From positions 1-14,977 of the forward strand of contig WLES01000006.1 of NCBI GenBank assembly GCA_009704155.1: a stretch of DNA of 14,977 nucleotides, in the 5' to 3' direction. Each line of letters opens with the position of its first letter. Positions within the stretch are counted from its first letter, which is position 1. This stretch comes from Actinomycetota bacterium (GTDB lineage Bacteria; Actinomycetota; Actinomycetes; Actinomycetales; Microbacteriaceae). The notes under the pieces were generated by a model. The model did no database searches. It was not told where the DNA came from and was given only the letters and a program-made list of their open reading frames with translations. Shown one piece after another: positions 1 through 6,889 of this stretch. Position numbers and translations under genes: made by a program.

Positions 1-12
1 AACGCGTAGAGG

Positions 13-588
13 CTAGAGAGCCGTTTTGTGGAAGTTCTTCCACGAACGCGACGCTGTCGGTCCTCGCTGGCCCTGGTAACGGCTTCCATACTTTTCGCTG
101 CCGTAGGGGTTCTCGCTTGACGAGGACAAGCGGAAGAAGCACAACTGGCCGAGCTTCATGCCCGGCCACAGTTGGATGGGCAGTGTCGCGACGTTGGAGA
201 GTTCGAGCGTCACGTGACCGGAGAACCCTGGGTCGACGAAACCTGCCGTTGAGTGCGTCAAGAGACCGAGTCGACCGAGCGATGACTTGCCCTCGAGGCG
301 AGCGGCGATGTCGTCCGGGAGGGTGACTTGCTCAAATGTGCTTCCGAGAACAAACTCACCGGGGTGCAAGATAAACGGCTCGCCTTCGGCGACTTCGAGA
401 CCGCGCGTTAGGTCGGGCTGCTCCTCAGCAGGGTCGATGAAGGGGTACTTGTGGTTATCGAACAAGCGAAAGAACTTGTCGAGGCGCACATCGATGCTGG
501 AGGGCTGAATCATCCCGAGGTCGAGCGGGTCAAGCTGCACACGGCCCGATTCGAGTTCGGCGCGGATATCGCGATCGCTGAGAAGCAT
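13..588 (-). CDS. dcd: dCTP deaminase, probably bifunctional (dCTP to dUMP)
   Basis: This cytosolic enzyme of pyrimidine deoxynucleotide synthesis deaminates dCTP. In the actinobacterial form it also hydrolyses the dUTP product to dUMP, the precursor of dTMP. The 191-residue product matches the M. tuberculosis bifunctional enzyme closely in length and motifs as I remember them: [10 protein letters not shown] at 28-37, [18 protein letters not shown] at about 100-117, DPGFSGH at 119-125, the likely catalytic Glu129 in TLELSN, and the C-terminal [11 protein letters not shown] segment that closes over the nucleotide. The ATG start is supported by a TAGGCT hexamer ending exactly 6 nt upstream, which suggests a leaderless mRNA. 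The gene stands alone and is divergent from the small gene at 707. The family is very secure. The bifunctional activity is inferred from similarity. Confidence 0.96.
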   Translation of the reverse strand: MLLSDRDIRAELESGRVQLDPLDLGMIQPSSIDVRLDKFFRLFDNHKYPFIDPAEEQPDLTRGLEVAEGEPFILHPGEFVLGSTFEQVTLPDDIAARLEGKSSLGRLGLLTHSTAGFVDPGFSGHVTLELSNVATLPIQLWPGMKLGQLCFFRLSSSSENPYGSEKYGSRYQGQRGPTASRSWKNFHKTAL

Positions 589-594
589 GAAATT

Positions 595-600
595 AGCCTA
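595..600 (-). promoter_or_regulatory. -10 element of leaderless dcd promoter
   Basis: The minus strand reads TAGGCT, then the 6-nt spacer AATTTC, then the dcd ATG. At this distance transcription would start at or next to the A of the start codon. No convincing -35 is visible 17-18 nt upstream. The same hexamer at the same distance precedes the genes starting at 2362, 5240 and 6883, and 7 nt before the one at 11746. Confidence 0.65.
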
Positions 601-641
601 TCGCGGGCGATTTGTTTCTCACTGGGACATTGATGGTCGAG

Positions 642-667
642 TTTTATGTCGGTGGTCGGGCATAAAA
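642..667. repeat. Inverted repeat in dcd / orf84 divergent region
   Basis: TTTTATG at 642-648 and CATAAAA at 661-667 form a perfect 7-bp inverted repeat around a 12-nt spacer. It lies in the only intergenic stretch between dcd (minus) and the unknown gene at 707 (plus). It is not followed by a T-run on either strand, so it does not look like a terminator. It could be a binding site for a dimeric regulator. The AT-rich arms could also carry -10 sequences. The rest of 589-706 shows nothing else that I recognise. Confidence 0.35.
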
Positions 668-706
668 TAAGCGACCCTTCGTCAACCAGAACAGAAAAGA
701 GGTTGT

Positions 707-961
707 TTGGACCAGTCAATAACCGATTTCATCAAACGCACACAGGGTGAGTCCGTCATCGTGACGGGATGGGTCCTTGTCGCAGCAACAGCCGAGGGTG
801 CCATCGCCGGCGCACCCCTCGGCTTCACTATCGCAAACAGCGACGGGATGCCCGCTTACGCAAAAATCGGGCTGCTCAGCTCCGCCGTGGGCTCCATCGA
901 GAACGAGAACCTTTTCCTCGCGTGGGAGGACCGAAAGCTCGGACCTAATCCTCCCTTTTGA
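707..961 (+). CDS. Hypothetical small protein, 84 residues
   Basis: I do not recognise a named family. The protein is small, acidic and lacks cysteine. It has a hydrophobic stretch VIVTGWVLVAATAEG near residues 17-31, a Gly/Ala-rich middle, and a short GLLSSAVGSIEN segment near 55-66. No signal peptide or clear membrane helix is seen. The start is a TTG preceded by AAAGAGG at 696-702, only 4 nt away. An in-frame stop at 668-670 leaves little room for any earlier start, and a later GTG inside the frame is the alternative. The frame lies in an otherwise empty gap between dcd and the helicase, and ends 25 nt before the convergent helicase stop. It is probably a real gene, but its function is unknown. 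Confidence 0.6.
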   Translation: MDQSITDFIKRTQGESVIVTGWVLVAATAEGAIAGAPLGFTIANSDGMPAYAKIGLLSSAVGSIENENLFLAWEDRKLGPNPPF

Positions 962-986
962 GTCGACGCTTCAGAGCGCGGTGGGG

Positions 987-2294
987 CTACTCGATCAGGA
1001 AGTCGTTGTCCTTCGCGGTTCGCATGAAGGACACCACTCGCTGATCGACACGAATGTCGGTTGGGCGAAGCGTTCGCGAGAGGTACAGGCCATCGAGCGT
1101 TCGAATTCGGGAAAACGCAACATACGCCTGTCCGTCGGCGAACGCACCACGGCCGAAGTCTAGAACTGCCCGATCCAGAGTTTGGCCCTGAGACTTGTGG
1201 ATGGTGACAGCCCACGCAAGTCGAAGAGGAAACTGTTCGAAAGTCGCTTGAACGTCGGCGTCGACGACATTCTTGTCGGGGTCGTAGGTGTACTGAATCT
1301 TCTCCCAGACCACCGGCTTGACCTCAACCGGGTCACCGCCGGGTACATCGTCCAGATCGACGTGAACCATCCCGTCAACTTTGACCACTGTTCCCATTGA
1401 GCCGTTCACCCAACGGCTTCCGTCCATCCCCGAGTCGTTCCGCAAAAACATGACCCGAGCACCAGGCTTCAGCTCAAGTTGTTCCTCAGCTGGCATTTGC
1501 ATTCCGAAATCACCGTCGATGTTGGCTTTCGCAATCTTTGCCTTGCCGGGGAGCGCTGCGAGAGCTCTGGCGTTGATTTCGTTGGCGGTCTGGTTGGTGG
1601 CTGACAGGGTGATGATTTCTTCAGGAAGTGGCCTTCTTGCACCAATTTCGTTGAGGAGAGCGCCATCCTCTGACGTCATGTTCCCTCCCCGCATGCGATC
1701 GAGCACGTCACGGAAAACCGCTTCGTCTTGGCGCTTCACATCCGTGAGCTCAACCACGCGGGGGCCAGCCTCAGCCCACACCTTCGAGTCGAAAAACCAC
1801 GGAGACGGATAGTTGTCAACGAGCCACTGTTTTTCCACTCCCTCTTTGAGAACAGGAGGGAGTTGATACGGGTCACCGAACATGACTACTTGCACGCCCC
1901 CGAACGGGTCCGTTCGACGCCCCCGAACAGCACGGAGACGGCGATCGATCGCATCGAGTAGATCGCATCGAACCATCGACACCTCATCGATGACGAGTGT
2001 GTCGATCTTTCGCATGAGCGTGCGAGCGTCGTCCGTGAGGGGGTACATCTTGGTTTGAGGTGTCACGAGCCCGACGGGGATTCGGAAGAGTGAATGGATG
2101 GTTTGGCCACCAACCGCGAGCGCCGCAACCCCGGTGGGGGCCGCGATGACAAGTGACTTGCGCGTGCCCTTGACGAACTCCTGCAGAAGCGTCGACTTGC
2201 CCGTGCCAGCCCGCCCTGTGACGAAAACGTGCTCGCGAGTGCTGTCAATGATGTCCATCACGCGACCCTGTTCGGATGTGAGCGTGATGGACAT
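987..2294 (-). CDS. Pif1-like superfamily 1B DNA helicase
   Basis: This is an ATP-dependent DNA helicase of the Pif1/RecD2 type (5'-to-3' in characterised members), acting on chromosomal DNA. The 435 residues carry the full helicase motif series: Walker A GRAGTGKST at 27-35, APTGVAA at 52-58, Walker B VIDEVSM at 101-107, GDPYQLPPV at 140-148, GARVMFLRND at 278-287, VTIHKSQGQTLD at 363-374 and QAYVAFSRIRTLDGL at about 389-403. The protein is a bare helicase core. It has no N-terminal extension like RecD2 and no obvious nuclease or HRDC domain. It is monocistronic, convergent with the small gene at 707 and divergent from the one at 2362. No strong Shine-Dalgarno precedes the ATG; GAAAGT sits at the leaderless -10 position but is a poor match. 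Its exact role (replication forks, G-quadruplexes or repair) cannot be read from the sequence. Confidence 0.93.
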   Translation of the reverse strand: MSITLTSEQGRVMDIIDSTREHVFVTGRAGTGKSTLLQEFVKGTRKSLVIAAPTGVAALAVGGQTIHSLFRIPVGLVTPQTKMYPLTDDARTLMRKIDTLVIDEVSMVRCDLLDAIDRRLRAVRGRRTDPFGGVQVVMFGDPYQLPPVLKEGVEKQWLVDNYPSPWFFDSKVWAEAGPRVVELTDVKRQDEAVFRDVLDRMRGGNMTSEDGALLNEIGARRPLPEEIITLSATNQTANEINARALAALPGKAKIAKANIDGDFGMQMPAEEQLELKPGARVMFLRNDSGMDGSRWVNGSMGTVVKVDGMVHVDLDDVPGGDPVEVKPVVWEKIQYTYDPDKNVVDADVQATFEQFPLRLAWAVTIHKSQGQTLDRAVLDFGRGAFADGQAYVAFSRIRTLDGLYLSRTLRPTDIRVDQRVVSFMRTAKDNDFLIE

Positions 2295-2349
2295 GCAACT
2301 ACTTTCGGGTCGGGTTTTCCAGAGTACCTCTCTGCGCGAACGGCAACCG

Positions 2350-2355
2350 TAGGCT
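2350..2355 (+). promoter_or_regulatory. -10 element of leaderless promoter for the 2362 gene
   Basis: TAGGCT is followed by GGGGGT (6 nt) and then the ATG at 2362. The geometry fits transcription starting at the start codon. The G-run could alternatively act as a weak ribosome-binding site if transcription begins further upstream. The 2295-2361 gap is also the promoter region of the divergent helicase gene. Confidence 0.6.
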
Positions 2356-2361
2356 GGGGGT

Positions 2362-3300
2362 ATGTGGCGGGAGTTTCGTGACCTGCGCCTTCTCGGCGTT
2401 GCACTTCTTGCCGTCTTCTACGGTCTTGTGATCGTGCTCAATGTCACGGTGTTCTCCCCTCAGGCGACTGTTGAGCGTTATCTGGACGCTCTACACGACG
2501 GCCGAACAGCAGATGCGGTTGAGCTCGTGTGGCCAGCCGGAAACGAGGGTGACCTGGTCTCGCTGTCGAGCGATTCGGCCCTCAGGCCCACGCTGGCAGG
2601 CGTTACTCACACGGAAACGGTCGATGGAATCACCACCGTCACCGCGGATGTCCTCATCCTCGGCGACACAGTTTCGGTTGAGTTCCTGTTACGGCGTGGT
2701 CAGTCGTGGTCACCTCTCAATTCGTGGGAGTTTGCGGCTGCACCGACCGCAGTGGTGACCGTCGAAGCATCGCCAGCGGGTGAAGGTTCGCTCAACGGCA
2801 CACCGCAGTCTGATTCCCGGCGCGTGCTGATGCCCAGTGTCGTGGTTGTCGAATCCGCTTCGCCGTGGTTCGCCGTTGACGCTGTTCCCGTCCCCGTCAC
2901 CATTCGCGGCGTCGAATTCGTCGTCCCAGCTGAGTTCACGCCAACCGAACTGTTGAAAACTGAAATGGTCTCGGTCGTTCGCGATTTTCTTGACAAGTGC
3001 GCTCTGGCGACAACCCTCGCGCCCCCCGAGTGCCCTTTTGCCGCGTTGACATACGACCGTGTTGCGGCTGGTCCTGCGTGGGAGATTGCCGCCTACCCAG
3101 AGCTGTCAATCTCCGCGGACGGACGCAACTGGCTTGTGTCGGGCGAAGGCACGGCGCGTCTTACGGTGTCACTCATCGACTACGCGACGGAAGCAACGGT
3201 TGACTACGACGAACAAGTCCCCTTCACCGTGAAGGCGACAATTGAAGGTTTGGGTACGGCCAAGCCGACGCTGCGCTTCACAAACACCCAGTTGGACTAG
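2362..3300 (+). CDS. Membrane-anchored extracytoplasmic protein of unknown function
   Basis: I do not recognise a characterised family. The 312-residue product starts with a short charged N-terminus (MWREFRDLR) and one hydrophobic helix at about 10-32, without a lipobox or clear cleavage site, so it is probably an anchored protein facing the outside. Just after the helix comes TVERYLDALHDGRTADAVEL (about 36-55). This resembles the start of NTF2-like or DUF4878-like extracytoplasmic domains, in which a helical pair precedes a curved sheet. The remainder is rich in Val, Thr and short strands, and two cysteines lie at about 213 and 224. The ATG start fits a TAGGCT hexamer 6 nt upstream. Its stop codon overlaps the stop of the convergent copD-ctaG gene. 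A cell-envelope role is plausible but not shown. Confidence 0.85.
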   Translation: MWREFRDLRLLGVALLAVFYGLVIVLNVTVFSPQATVERYLDALHDGRTADAVELVWPAGNEGDLVSLSSDSALRPTLAGVTHTETVDGITTVTADVLILGDTVSVEFLLRRGQSWSPLNSWEFAAAPTAVVTVEASPAGEGSLNGTPQSDSRRVLMPSVVVVESASPWFAVDAVPVPVTIRGVEFVVPAEFTPTELLKTEMVSVVRDFLDKCALATTLAPPECPFAALTYDRVAAGPAWEIAAYPELSISADGRNWLVSGEGTARLTVSLIDYATEATVDYDEQVPFTVKATIEGLGTAKPTLRFTNTQLD

Positions 3301-5240
3301 TTCTCGTCTCGGCTGGAGACTCTGTCGAGCATCGCGTTGTAGGCGTTGAGTTCGGCGTCGCCGTCCCTGTTCGCTTGTCGGTCGCGTCGTCTTGCTTCGC
3401 GTTCATCTGACCTAATCCATGACAGGATCACGAGTCCGGAAAGCACGAGCGTTGGCAGTTCACCGATTCCCCATGCGATTGCCCCTCCGATTTGCTGGTC
3501 AACGATCGGGGTGTCGCCCCACTCGCGCCCCATGGCCCCAAACCATTCAGGGAGCAGAAGGCCGGTTCCTGTCATGAGCGACAGCCCGAAAAAGGCGTGG
3601 AAACCCATCGTGCCCATGAGCAGAAGGAGTCGCATGGGATACGGGGTTCGATGTGGACTCGGGTCAACACTGATGAGCGCTTGCACGAACAAGTAACCCG
3701 TGAGCAGAAAGTGCACCACCATCCACTGATGACCGAGGTGTGTTGTCGTTGCCCACCCCAACAGCGGTGAGTAATAGAACACGATGAGGGACATGGCAAA
3801 AACGACGGTGGAAATGAGGGGGTGACCGACAAATCCAACCCACCTGGACTGGACGATTCCGAGGATCCATTCACGCATTCCCCTCGAACCGTCGGGCCGA
3901 GATTCAACAGCGCGTGCAACGAGCGTGACCGGTGCCGCCATCACGATGGTGACGGGGATGAGCATCGTCAAGACCATGTGTGCGATCATGTGCGCGCTAA
4001 AAAGGAATTCGCCGTAGACGGCAACCCCGCCGCTCGTTGCGTAAACCAACACGGCCATTCCGATGATCCACGACACCGAACGGTGGATTGGCCAGGTGTC
4101 TCCGCGCCGAGTGAGTCGAGCAACTCCCCAGAGGTAAAACACTGTGCTGAAAACCGCGAAGAGGAGCCAAATGAGGTCAATCCGCCACTCCGTGAACGCC
4201 GTTTCCCAGCTCCACGGTGCCGGGAGCGGGCGGCCCAAGAGTATCTCTGCAGGTGTCGGATCTGCTGGGAACGTGTCGTCGGCTGGCGTCGCCGTGCGGC
4301 CAAGTCCTGTTGCCAGCCCTAGCGCAACGGCGAGCAGTGCCGTTTCAACGATGGCGAATGCTGCAACGCCACGGCGCTGTGAAATCGTCGGGATGATGGA
4401 TTTTCGCCACCTCGCTCCCAGTAACCCGGCAATAACCGTGATTGCTGCCTTGAGCGCGACGATGATTCCGTACCCTGAGTCGATGTTCTCCCAGCTTCCG
4501 ATTCTCACAACGCTGCTCGCGATTCCCGTAATGGCAACAATCGAAATGGACAACAGTGCGATGGACGAATAGCGACGCATTGTGGCTTCGCGGTCAGCAC
4601 CGCTCGCCATCGAGACCACCGTTGCCAGTAATCCGCCAGACCACAGCGAAACAAAGATGATGTGCAGCACGAGAGCGCTGACCGCGATTCCGTGATTGTC
4701 GGTGCCGCCGGAGTGACTCATTTCGCCAAACGGCCAAACCATGGCGACGGACAGTGCAAAGGCAGTCGCCGACCACCAGAAAGAATGAGCCAGAGCAAGA
4801 ATCACCGTGACGACAAGTGACAATCCGGTCACGATGACGAGCAATCGGCCGAGATCAGTGTCAACAATGAAGTATCGAAGGCTTGCCTCGAATCCGGGGT
4901 CGAGCGTGACGGGCGCGGCGAACACCGTGAGAAAAGTCAGCGAGGAATAGGCCACCATCGCGAATGAAAGGGTGATTGACGACCCGAGTGCGAGGGAGTG
5001 AACTCGATCAGCGGCTTTCCCTGGCGGAAGTGCGAACAGCTTGACAGCGAGTCCCCCGAGCAGGAGCGCCATGGACGCGCTGACCGCGAGTTTGCTGGCG
5101 GGGGTTCCGAAACGCACAAGAACGCCGGGGTCTGCAAGAAGAGATTCGGTCGCTGCGCCACCAATCACCAGTGACACAACAAGCCCTACCAGCCCTGCGA
5201 TCGACACCCCGCCAATCGTCAGAATTCGAGGGCTCATCAC
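3297..5240 (-). CDS. Fused CopD / CtaG copper transport and cytochrome oxidase assembly membrane protein
   Basis: This is a polytopic membrane protein of 647 residues. The N-terminal half (about 1-315) has helices typical of CopD copper-resistance proteins, including a loop with potential metal ligands, MSHSGGTDNHG at 174-184, before a helix ending SLWSGGLLA. The C-terminal half (about 340-615) is a caa3-type CtaG domain, with conserved-looking histidines in HMIAH at 417-421, HLGHQWMVVH at 501-510 and GFHAFFG near 546-552. The tail is a short charged cytoplasmic segment. Such fusions are common in actinobacteria and are thought to bring copper to cytochrome c oxidase; that role is from family knowledge. 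The GTG at 5240 is preferred over the ATG at 5237 because TAGGCT ends exactly 6 nt before it. Monocistronic, downstream of the HU terminator. Confidence 0.93.
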   Translation of the reverse strand: MMSPRILTIGGVSIAGLVGLVVSLVIGGAATESLLADPGVLVRFGTPASKLAVSASMALLLGGLAVKLFALPPGKAADRVHSLALGSSITLSFAMVAYSSLTFLTVFAAPVTLDPGFEASLRYFIVDTDLGRLLVIVTGLSLVVTVILALAHSFWWSATAFALSVAMVWPFGEMSHSGGTDNHGIAVSALVLHIIFVSLWSGGLLATVVSMASGADREATMRRYSSIALLSISIVAITGIASSVVRIGSWENIDSGYGIIVALKAAITVIAGLLGARWRKSIIPTISQRRGVAAFAIVETALLAVALGLATGLGRTATPADDTFPADPTPAEILLGRPLPAPWSWETAFTEWRIDLIWLLFAVFSTVFYLWGVARLTRRGDTWPIHRSVSWIIGMAVLVYATSGGVAVYGEFLFSAHMIAHMVLTMLIPVTIVMAAPVTLVARAVESRPDGSRGMREWILGIVQSRWVGFVGHPLISTVVFAMSLIVFYYSPLLGWATTTHLGHQWMVVHFLLTGYLFVQALISVDPSPHRTPYPMRLLLLMGTMGFHAFFGLSLMTGTGLLLPEWFGAMGREWGDTPIVDQQIGGAIAWGIGELPTLVLSGLVILSWIRSDEREARRRDRQANRDGDAELNAYNAMLDRVSSRDEN

Positions 5241-5246
5241 AGCACG

Positions 5247-5252
5247 AGCCTA
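5247..5252 (-). promoter_or_regulatory. -10 element of leaderless copD-ctaG promoter
   Basis: The minus strand reads TAGGCT, CGTGCT (6 nt), then GTG at 5240. The sequence from the hexamer into the start region (TAGGCTCGTGCTGTGAT) is almost identical to that before zur at 6895-6879, differing at one base. This supports a functional promoter and fixes the GTG start. Confidence 0.65.
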
Positions 5253-5273
5253 CCGACCCTCGACGGGCAACAG

Positions 5274-5301
5274 AAAAGGGGCGGAGTTTCCTCCGCCCCT
5301 T
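5274..5301 (-). terminator. Rho-independent terminator of the HU gene
   Basis: GGGGCGGAG at 5278-5286 and CTCCGCCCC at 5291-5299 form a perfect 9-bp GC-rich stem with a 4-nt loop. On the minus strand the hairpin is followed directly by TTTT (complement of 5274-5277). It lies about 16 nt beyond the HU stop codon, so it should end HU transcription before copD-ctaG. On the plus strand the hairpin is followed only by TT, so it would be weak in that direction. Confidence 0.9.
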
Positions 5302-5316
5302 CCCAAAAAGCTGAAA

Positions 5317-5589
5317 CTACTTGACAGCAGCCTTGAGCTTCGAACCAGCCGAGATCTTGACGCCCTTCGACGCAGCGATCTGGATAGTTGCACCGGTCTG
5401 GGGGTTACGTCCCTGACGAGCGGCACGGCTGGTGCGGTCGAAAGCGACCCAGCCGGGGATGGAAACCTTGTTACCCTTGGCAACTTCGCCAGAGACGACG
5501 GTAAAAAGGGCGTCCAGAACAGCGTTGACGCCTGTCTGGGTCTGACCGGTGTGAGCAGCGATTGCTGCCACAAGCTCGGATCGGTTCAT
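5317..5589 (-). CDS. hup: HU family nucleoid DNA-binding protein
   Basis: This small basic protein bends DNA and compacts the nucleoid as a homodimer. The 90-residue length is the standard short HU, without the long Lys/Ala tail found in mycobacterial HupB. N-terminal helices (MNRSELVAAIAAHTG) are followed by a beta-arm region containing the signature GRNPQTGATIQI at 60-71, and the protein ends in a short Lys-rich helix. A strong Shine-Dalgarno, GGAGGA (complement of 5595-5600), lies 5 nt before the ATG, so this gene is translated from a leadered mRNA. It follows rpsN on the same strand after 65 nt and ends at a strong terminator. In that gap TTGACG could serve as a -35, but I see no good matching -10. 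Identity is secure. Confidence 0.96.
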   Translation of the reverse strand: MNRSELVAAIAAHTGQTQTGVNAVLDALFTVVSGEVAKGNKVSIPGWVAFDRTSRAARQGRNPQTGATIQIAASKGVKISAGSKLKAAVK

Positions 5590-5594
5590 GCGAG

Positions 5595-5600
5595 TCCTCC
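5595..5600 (-). promoter_or_regulatory. Shine-Dalgarno of hup
   Basis: GGAGGA on the minus strand with a 5-nt spacer to the ATG is the strongest ribosome-binding site in the window. It contrasts with the leaderless starts of most neighbouring genes. Confidence 0.8.
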
Positions 5601-5654
5601 TGTAGTGATTGGGGGTGTGGCTTCAGTAGTTTCCTACGTCAACCGCACTTCACA

Positions 5655-5960
5655 CTACCAAGAAGACTTCTTAACTCCCGGCAATTCGCCCCGGTGTGCC
5701 ATTTCGCGAAAACGGACACGCGAAATGCCGAATTTCGAGAGGAAACCTCGGGGACGGCCATCAATTGCGTCACGTCCACGAACTCGAACAGGCGAAGCGT
5801 TACGAGGAAGCTTCTGGAGTCCGAGGCGGGCTGCTTCGCGATCCTCGGCCGAAGCCTTCGGGTCGACGAGTGTCTTCTTGAGCTCGGCACGCTGTGACGC
5901 GTAACGGGCGACAATTACTTTGCGCTGCTCATTGCGCGCGATCTTGCTTTTCTTCGCCAT
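5655..5960 (-). CDS. rpsN: 30S ribosomal protein S14, zinc-free type
   Basis: S14 is a component of the 30S head. The 101-residue long form has the N-terminus [14 protein letters not shown] and the C-terminal S14 signature with [19 protein letters not shown] and a terminal KKSSW. It contains no cysteine and therefore lacks the CxxC zinc ribbon of the short form. This is the C-minus type, which in several actinobacteria replaces the zinc-binding form under zinc limitation. It is the third gene of rpmB-rpmG-rpsN: a GAGGAG Shine-Dalgarno (complement of 5969-5974) lies inside the end of rpmG, and only 2 nt separate the two genes. Whether it is the only S14 in this genome cannot be seen here. Confidence 0.97.
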   Translation of the reverse strand: MAKKSKIARNEQRKVIVARYASQRAELKKTLVDPKASAEDREAARLGLQKLPRNASPVRVRGRDAIDGRPRGFLSKFGISRVRFREMAHRGELPGVKKSSW

Positions 5961-5962
5961 GG

Positions 5963-6133
5963 TTAGCGCTCCTCACGGAATTCGACGTGCTTGCGGACTA
6001 CCGGGTCGTACTTCTTGAGAACGAGACGGTCGGGGTCGTTGCGACGGTTCTTGCGGGTCACGTAGGTGTACCCGGTTCCTGCCGTCGAACGGAGTTTGAT
6101 GATTGGACGGACGTCCTGCGACTTCTTTGCCAT
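5963..6133 (-). CDS. rpmG: 50S ribosomal protein L33, zinc-free type
   Basis: The frame encodes 56 residues beginning [19 protein letters not shown] and containing [14 protein letters not shown], which is characteristic of L33, followed by [18 protein letters not shown]. No cysteine is present, so this is the C-minus form without a zinc ribbon. Its ATG overlaps the rpmB stop by one base (TAATG on the minus strand), which indicates translational coupling. rpsN begins 2 nt after its stop. It is a component of the large ribosomal subunit near the E site. Identity is clear despite the short length. Confidence 0.95.
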   Translation of the reverse strand: MAKKSQDVRPIIKLRSTAGTGYTYVTRKNRRNDPDRLVLKKYDPVVRKHVEFREER

Positions 6134-6369
6134 TAGAGCTTGACACCTCGCTTGATCATGTCGCGGACGACCGCGTCGATGCCGCGAGCGTCAATGACCT
6201 TGATTCCCTTTGCTGACAGGGTGAGGGTCACCTTGCGCCCGAGCGATGGGACGAAGTACGACTTCTTCTGGATGTTGGGGTCGAACCGACGCTTATTGCG
6301 ACGGTGCGAGTGCGAAATGCTGTGTCCGAAGCCGGGGATGGCTCCAGTCACCTGGCACACTGCTGCCAT
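6133..6369 (-). CDS. rpmB: 50S ribosomal protein L28, zinc-free type
   Basis: L28 is a large-subunit protein. The 78 residues include [20 protein letters not shown] at about 5-24, with the [21 protein letters not shown] signature region and the C-terminal [11 protein letters not shown]. Only one cysteine is present, in the position where the zinc form has a CxxC pair. This matches the Zur-controlled RpmB2 of M. tuberculosis in length and type. It is the first gene of the rpmB-rpmG-rpsN operon, with the Shine-Dalgarno AAGGAG (complement of 6376-6381) 6 nt before the ATG. The leader contains a hairpin at 6391-6409. zur lies immediately upstream on the same strand. Confidence 0.96.
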   Translation of the reverse strand: MAAVCQVTGAIPGFGHSISHSHRRNKRRFDPNIQKKSYFVPSLGRKVTLTLSAKGIKVIDARGIDAVVRDMIKRGVKL

Positions 6370-6390
6370 GGTTTTCTCCTTGTAGTTACC

Positions 6391-6409
6391 GTGAGAGACG
6401 AACTCTCAC
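6391..6409 (-). repeat. Hairpin in the rpmB leader
   Basis: GTGAGAG at 6391-6397 and CTCTCAC at 6403-6409 form a 7-bp perfect stem with a 5-nt loop, about 10 nt upstream of the rpmB Shine-Dalgarno. There is no T-run on either side, so it is unlikely to be a terminator. It could be an RNA structure that controls translation, or simply a leader element of the ribosomal-protein operon. Confidence 0.45.
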
Positions 6410-6480
6410 CCAAGATCACTTGTCTGCGACCAGTTCGGTGAACCGACCACGGTGTGCACCCGCGAGGGCGCAACCTCTCA

Positions 6481-6509
6481 AGAATACGCGATTAAGGACC
6501 GCGACACAA
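6481..6509 (-). promoter_or_regulatory. Candidate promoter of rpmB-rpmG-rpsN
   Basis: The minus strand shows TTGTGT (6509-6504), a 17-nt spacer and TATTCT (6486-6481). This would start transcription near 6474 and give a leader of about 105 nt before rpmB. The -35 matches TTGACA at only three positions. No Zur-box-like palindrome was found between this promoter and rpmB, although read-through from zur is possible because no terminator separates them. Confidence 0.4.
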
Positions 6510-6511
6510 AC

Positions 6512-6883
6512 TCAGGTGTCACACGGACCGCAGACACCGTGGATGTCGGCTGTGTGCGTCAGCACACGGTAACCGTTAGCGGCGGCGGTGCGCTCAGCCC
6601 ACTGCTCGACTTCGTCCCCCGCGATCTCGGTTGTCGCACCGCACGACACGCACACCAGGTGGTGGTGATGCCCCGTCGAACACGCTCGATACAGCTGTTC
6701 GCCGCGGCGAGTCACGGTGTCAGCGATTCCCGAATCCACCAGTGCTTGAAGGGTTCGGTACACCGTCGCGAGCGCAGGAGCGTCGTCTCCAAGGTTCGCG
6801 TGCAGACCCTGGGCCGAGATGAACTCTGGCGATAGTGCCAGTGCTGCGGCTACGGCCGTGCGTTGCTTGGTTGTGCGAATCAC
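6512..6883 (-). CDS. zur: Zinc uptake regulator, Fur family
   Basis: This is a zinc-responsive repressor. The 123-residue protein aligns by eye along its whole length with M. tuberculosis Zur (FurB). It has a winged-helix region with ATVYRTLQALVDSG at 39-52, the metal-binding GHHHHLVCVSCG at 71-82, and a second cysteine pair CGPC at 118-121. C78/C81 and C118/C121 should form the structural zinc site. The histidine cluster and the later H110 and H115 are candidate regulatory ligands. The GTG start is supported by TAGGCT ending 6 nt upstream; no good Shine-Dalgarno is present. The -10 hexamer overlaps the stop codon of the preceding small membrane gene. Zur is preferred to Fur or PerR because of this similarity, the adjacent zinc-free ribosomal genes and the operator at 7164-7180. 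Confidence 0.9.
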   Translation of the reverse strand: MIRTTKQRTAVAAALALSPEFISAQGLHANLGDDAPALATVYRTLQALVDSGIADTVTRRGEQLYRACSTGHHHHLVCVSCGATTEIAGDEVEQWAERTAAANGYRVLTHTADIHGVCGPCDT

Positions 6884-6889
6884 AACACG

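Noticed and set aside
510..719. Minus-strand 69-codon frame upstream of and overlapping dcd
   Set aside because: It overlaps the dcd start in another frame and covers the divergent promoter region; no protein-like motif.
967..978. Short hairpin CGCT-TCAG-AGCG between convergent genes as a terminator
   Set aside because: Only a 4-bp stem with no T-run on either strand; likely chance.
3822..4322. Plus-strand open frame of 166 codons
   Set aside because: Antisense to the CtaG half of the membrane fusion protein; composition is that of a shadow frame.
5602..5658. GTAGTG / CACTAC inverted repeat across the rpsN-hup gap
   Set aside because: The 6-bp arms are 45 nt apart and one overlaps the rpsN stop; too weak to support a regulatory or terminator call.
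5041..5904. Long plus-strand open frame of 287 codons
   Set aside because: It runs antisense across copD-ctaG, the HU terminator, HU and rpsN, all of which are clear genes. The translation is Ser/Arg/Pro-rich and unlike a folded protein, typical of an antisense shadow in GC-rich DNA.
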